Source: Clostridia bacterium
GTDB taxonomy: Bacteria > Bacillota > Clostridia > Oscillospirales > Butyricicoccaceae
Direction of reading: 5' to 3'
DNA length: 7,593 nt
NCBI GenBank assembly: GCA_017560175.1
Contig: JAFYOK010000060.1
Coordinates: 1 to 7,593 of the forward strand
The position numbers and the translations under genes are program-made. Positions 6,606 to 7,593 of the stretch are shown in pieces. Position 1 is the stretch's first letter. Each line of letters opens with the position of its first letter. Under the pieces are notes generated by a model, which saw only the letters and a list, made by a program, of their open reading frames with translations, made no database searches and was not told the DNA's origin.

Positions 6606-7064
6606 CTACATCCCCTCGCGGCGCCGCAGTTCATGGACACATCCGGCGATGAAGCCGCTGTTGGTGGGCTTGCCGCGCATGGCGGTGGTGTTACCAAAGA
6701 CCTTATACTGGGCATCCAGATCACCCACCAGAAATGCGCCATCCAGCGAGTGGCGGATGGATCGCTCAACGCGGGCTGCCGTTGTTCCGTGAGCTTCGGC
6801 AATGGCAGGATAGAGGTAACCGGTGATGCTGTGCAGACGCTGTTCGTCTTCCATGCACAGGCCGATACCCGTACGGAGATAACCCCAACCCAGGTTGGCG
6901 CCGTTGACCCCCATTTCCTTTAAAATATCTTCAATGGCGGCCGTTCGATTGTAGATCTGCGCGCCGCGCAGCGCTTCTCTGGCTTCTCTGGCCAGCTGTT
7001 CTCCGTCGGTTCCCTGTTCTGCGATATACCGCAGGCAGATGTTGATTTTGTGTTCTAATGTCAT
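6606..7064 (-). CDS. Stand-alone Spo0A C-terminal domain DNA-binding protein
   Basis: The protein has 152 residues and is the first gene of the phage-type operon. Residues about 1-40 form a short helical N-terminus that is not a receiver domain. Residues about 41-148 match the Spo0A effector domain along its length: the IEDILKEMGV helix, YLRTGIGLCMED, ITGYLYPAIAEAHGTT, the recognition helix TTAARVERSIRH (94-105), the FGNT turn and the signature GKPTNSGFIA (131-140). Spo0A is the phosphorylation-controlled master regulator of sporulation and binds 0A boxes. Here the receiver and its phosphoacceptor Asp are missing, so control by phosphorelay is not expected. Its place just upstream of terminase genes is where many Bacillota phages carry a late activator such as ArpU or RinA; that role is inferred. 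Start: AAGGAGA eight bases before ATG. The stop is TAG, the only amber stop in the operon. Confidence 0.88.
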   Translation of the reverse strand: MTLEHKINICLRYIAEQGTDGEQLAREAREALRGAQIYNRTAAIEDILKEMGVNGANLGWGYLRTGIGLCMEDEQRLHSITGYLYPAIAEAHGTTAARVERSIRHSLDGAFLVGDLDAQYKVFGNTTAMRGKPTNSGFIAGCVHELRRREGM

Positions 7065-7084
7065 GGTCTATACTCTCCTTTGTA

Positions 7085-7115
7085 TTGTGTGATATGTTGT
7101 GTTATTTGATTGTGT
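7085..7115 (-). repeat. Three TTGTGT direct repeats in the operon leader
   Basis: TTGTGT occurs at 7085-7090, 7097-7102 and 7110-7115 on the plus strand (ACACAA on the transcribed strand), at 12- and 13-base spacing. They run from the predicted -10 to just before the ribosome-binding site. The region is AT-rich, so chance is possible; the spacing of about one helical turn suggests a protein-binding array. Confidence 0.4.
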
Positions 7116-7140
7116 ATATAATTTTTTCACAAGATTGCAA
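7113..7140 (-). promoter_or_regulatory. Possible promoter of the phage-type operon
   Basis: On the minus strand TTGCAA (7135-7140) is followed after 16 bases by TATACA (7113-7118), about 50 bases before the start codon at 7064. The surrounding AT-rich sequence offers other -10-like hexamers, so the exact element is uncertain, but a promoter upstream of this gene is expected. Confidence 0.4.
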
Positions 7141-7341
7141 ATAACAGAAGAATTATCTCTATAATTATCCTCTCCTTCTGTTCCTTTTGTATGGACAAAA
7201 AGAACCAAAATCCACAAGAGCTGCGCCCTTGACCGCGTTCCCGGACGGATCCGGTAGGTCCATGTCCGGGTCGATACGCTCGGTGGTACGGATATGCTCT
7301 TGCTTGGTGCAGCAAAAGCAGAATGGTCCTTTCCCCCGTGA

Positions 7342-7377
7342 CCGAACTACGCCGTATCTTAACGGCGTCAGGTTCGG
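7342..7377. repeat. Long imperfect inverted repeat (hairpin)
   Basis: ACGCCGT (7349-7355) pairs perfectly with ACGGCGT (7362-7368) around a six-base loop. Outside a small internal loop, CCGAAC (7342-7347) pairs with GTTCGG (7372-7377). No U-tract follows on either strand, so it is not a simple terminator. Confidence 0.65.
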
Positions 7378-7449
7378 ACGATATACTTGTTGATGTCGAA
7401 GGATGGTGCGGCAGCACCAAAGCGTTGCGGGGTGCCAAGTGGAGCCGAA

Positions 7450-7498
7450 GTCCCTCATCCGTCTTGCTTCGCAAGCCACCTTCCCCCAGGGGAAGGCT
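7450..7498. repeat. Interspersed hairpin repeat, copy B (inverted relative to copy A)
   Basis: Read on the minus strand it gives GCCTTCCCCTGGGGGAAGG then TGGCTTGCGAAGCAAGACGG and ATGAGGGACTTCGG, the same order of blocks as copy A. Two hairpins are visible: CTTGC-TTC-GCAAG (7463-7475) and CCTTCCCC/GGGGAAGG (7479-7496). Stem sequences differ from copy A while pairing is mostly kept, a sign that structure matters. Confidence 0.65.
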
Positions 7499-7512
7499 TA
7501 AAAGAGGAAAAA

Positions 7513-7593
7513 TTAATTAACAACTATACCCTTCGGCGTGAAGAACACGCCCCGGGCGTACATCGGCTGCATTCCCTCCCTGTGGCACCACAC
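7513..7593 (-). other. Possible C-terminal end of an unidentified protein
   Basis: A minus-strand frame is open from the window edge to TAA at 7513-7515 and gives 26 residues containing MQPMYARGVFFTPKG. A plus-strand frame across the same bases is also open, and the stretch is too short for codon statistics. I do not recognise a family. It may be the end of a gene cut by the window or part of the adjacent repeat. Confidence 0.2.

Larger units (their letters stand above)
7141..7512. other. About 370 bases without a convincing gene; hairpin-rich, probably repeat-derived
   Basis: Open frames exist on both strands, but none has a good ribosome-binding site or a recognisable product, and they overlap each other. 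The region contains a GGACAAAAAGAACC stretch (7193-7206) and an inverted repeat CCCGGAC/GTCCGGG (7240-7270). There is a long hairpin at 7342-7377 and a smaller one, TGGTGC-GGCA-GCACCA (7404-7419), followed by repeat copy B (7450-7498). The density of stems points to a dispersed non-coding element or structured RNA. Confidence 0.5.

Noticed and set aside
6018..6923. 301-codon open frame on the plus strand
   Set aside because: Spans the antisense of three separate minus-strand genes and has no start signal or domain.
7097..7122. Possible plus-strand -10 (TATAAT at 7117-7122) pointing into the hairpin region
   Set aside because: No acceptable -35 at 16-18 bases and no gene downstream on that strand; it is part of the AT-rich promoter region of the opposite strand.
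7221..7290. tRNA-like arrangement with GGGTCGATAC resembling a T-arm
   Set aside because: No acceptor stem pairing and no convincing anticodon or D arm could be built; it is better explained as part of the inverted repeat at 7240-7270.
7127..7479. Two overlapping ~100-codon minus-strand ORFs and a 68-codon plus-strand ORF
   Set aside because: They run through the repeat copy and hairpins and lack supported starts. Such frames are frequent in dispersed non-coding repeats.
1..7593. CRISPR array
   Set aside because: No set of regularly spaced direct repeats of suitable length is present; the 12-bp repeats at 3069-3116 are contiguous and coding.

Overview
This 7.6 kb window most likely comes from a gut-type clostridial Bacillota, probably of the Oscillospiraceae/Ruminococcaceae group. 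The evidence is a GHKL-type sensor kinase, a lipoprotein with an RsiV/PdaC-like DUF3298 domain, a secreted hydrolase anchored by three S-layer homology domains, strong AGGAGG ribosome-binding sites, GC-rich genes and AT-rich intergenic regions. The genus cannot be fixed from sequence alone.

Layout. At the left end (2-604, + strand) is the C-terminal part of a GHKL histidine kinase. It converges on a lipoprotein gene (666-2264, - strand), and the two share a bidirectional terminator. A 245-base gap (2265-2509) holds the lipoprotein promoter, a hairpin-forming interspersed repeat and the terminator of the next gene. That gene (2510-4024, - strand) encodes a secreted SGNH/GDSL hydrolase with an Ala/Pro/Val/Glu/Thr linker and three SLH domains, and has a near-consensus promoter.

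The right half (4155-7140, - strand) is a phage-derived operon. In transcription order it encodes a stand-alone Spo0A C-terminal DNA-binding domain, a 141-residue piece of a phage primase/VapE-type replication protein, a small terminase subunit and a large terminase subunit, and it ends at a strong terminator directly after terL. No portal, capsid or tail gene follows. It is therefore either a prophage remnant or a reduced packaging cassette. The large terminase appears to start at a CTG codon 40 codons upstream of the first conventional start.

The last ~370 bases (about 7141-7512) have no convincing gene. They hold several hairpins and an inverted copy of the same repeat family found near 2359. 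The two copies bracket the SGNH gene and the phage block.

The most unusual point is the receiver-less Spo0A-like protein in the slot where phages usually carry a late-gene activator. Its recognition helix is almost the same as that of host Spo0A, so it could bind host 0A boxes.
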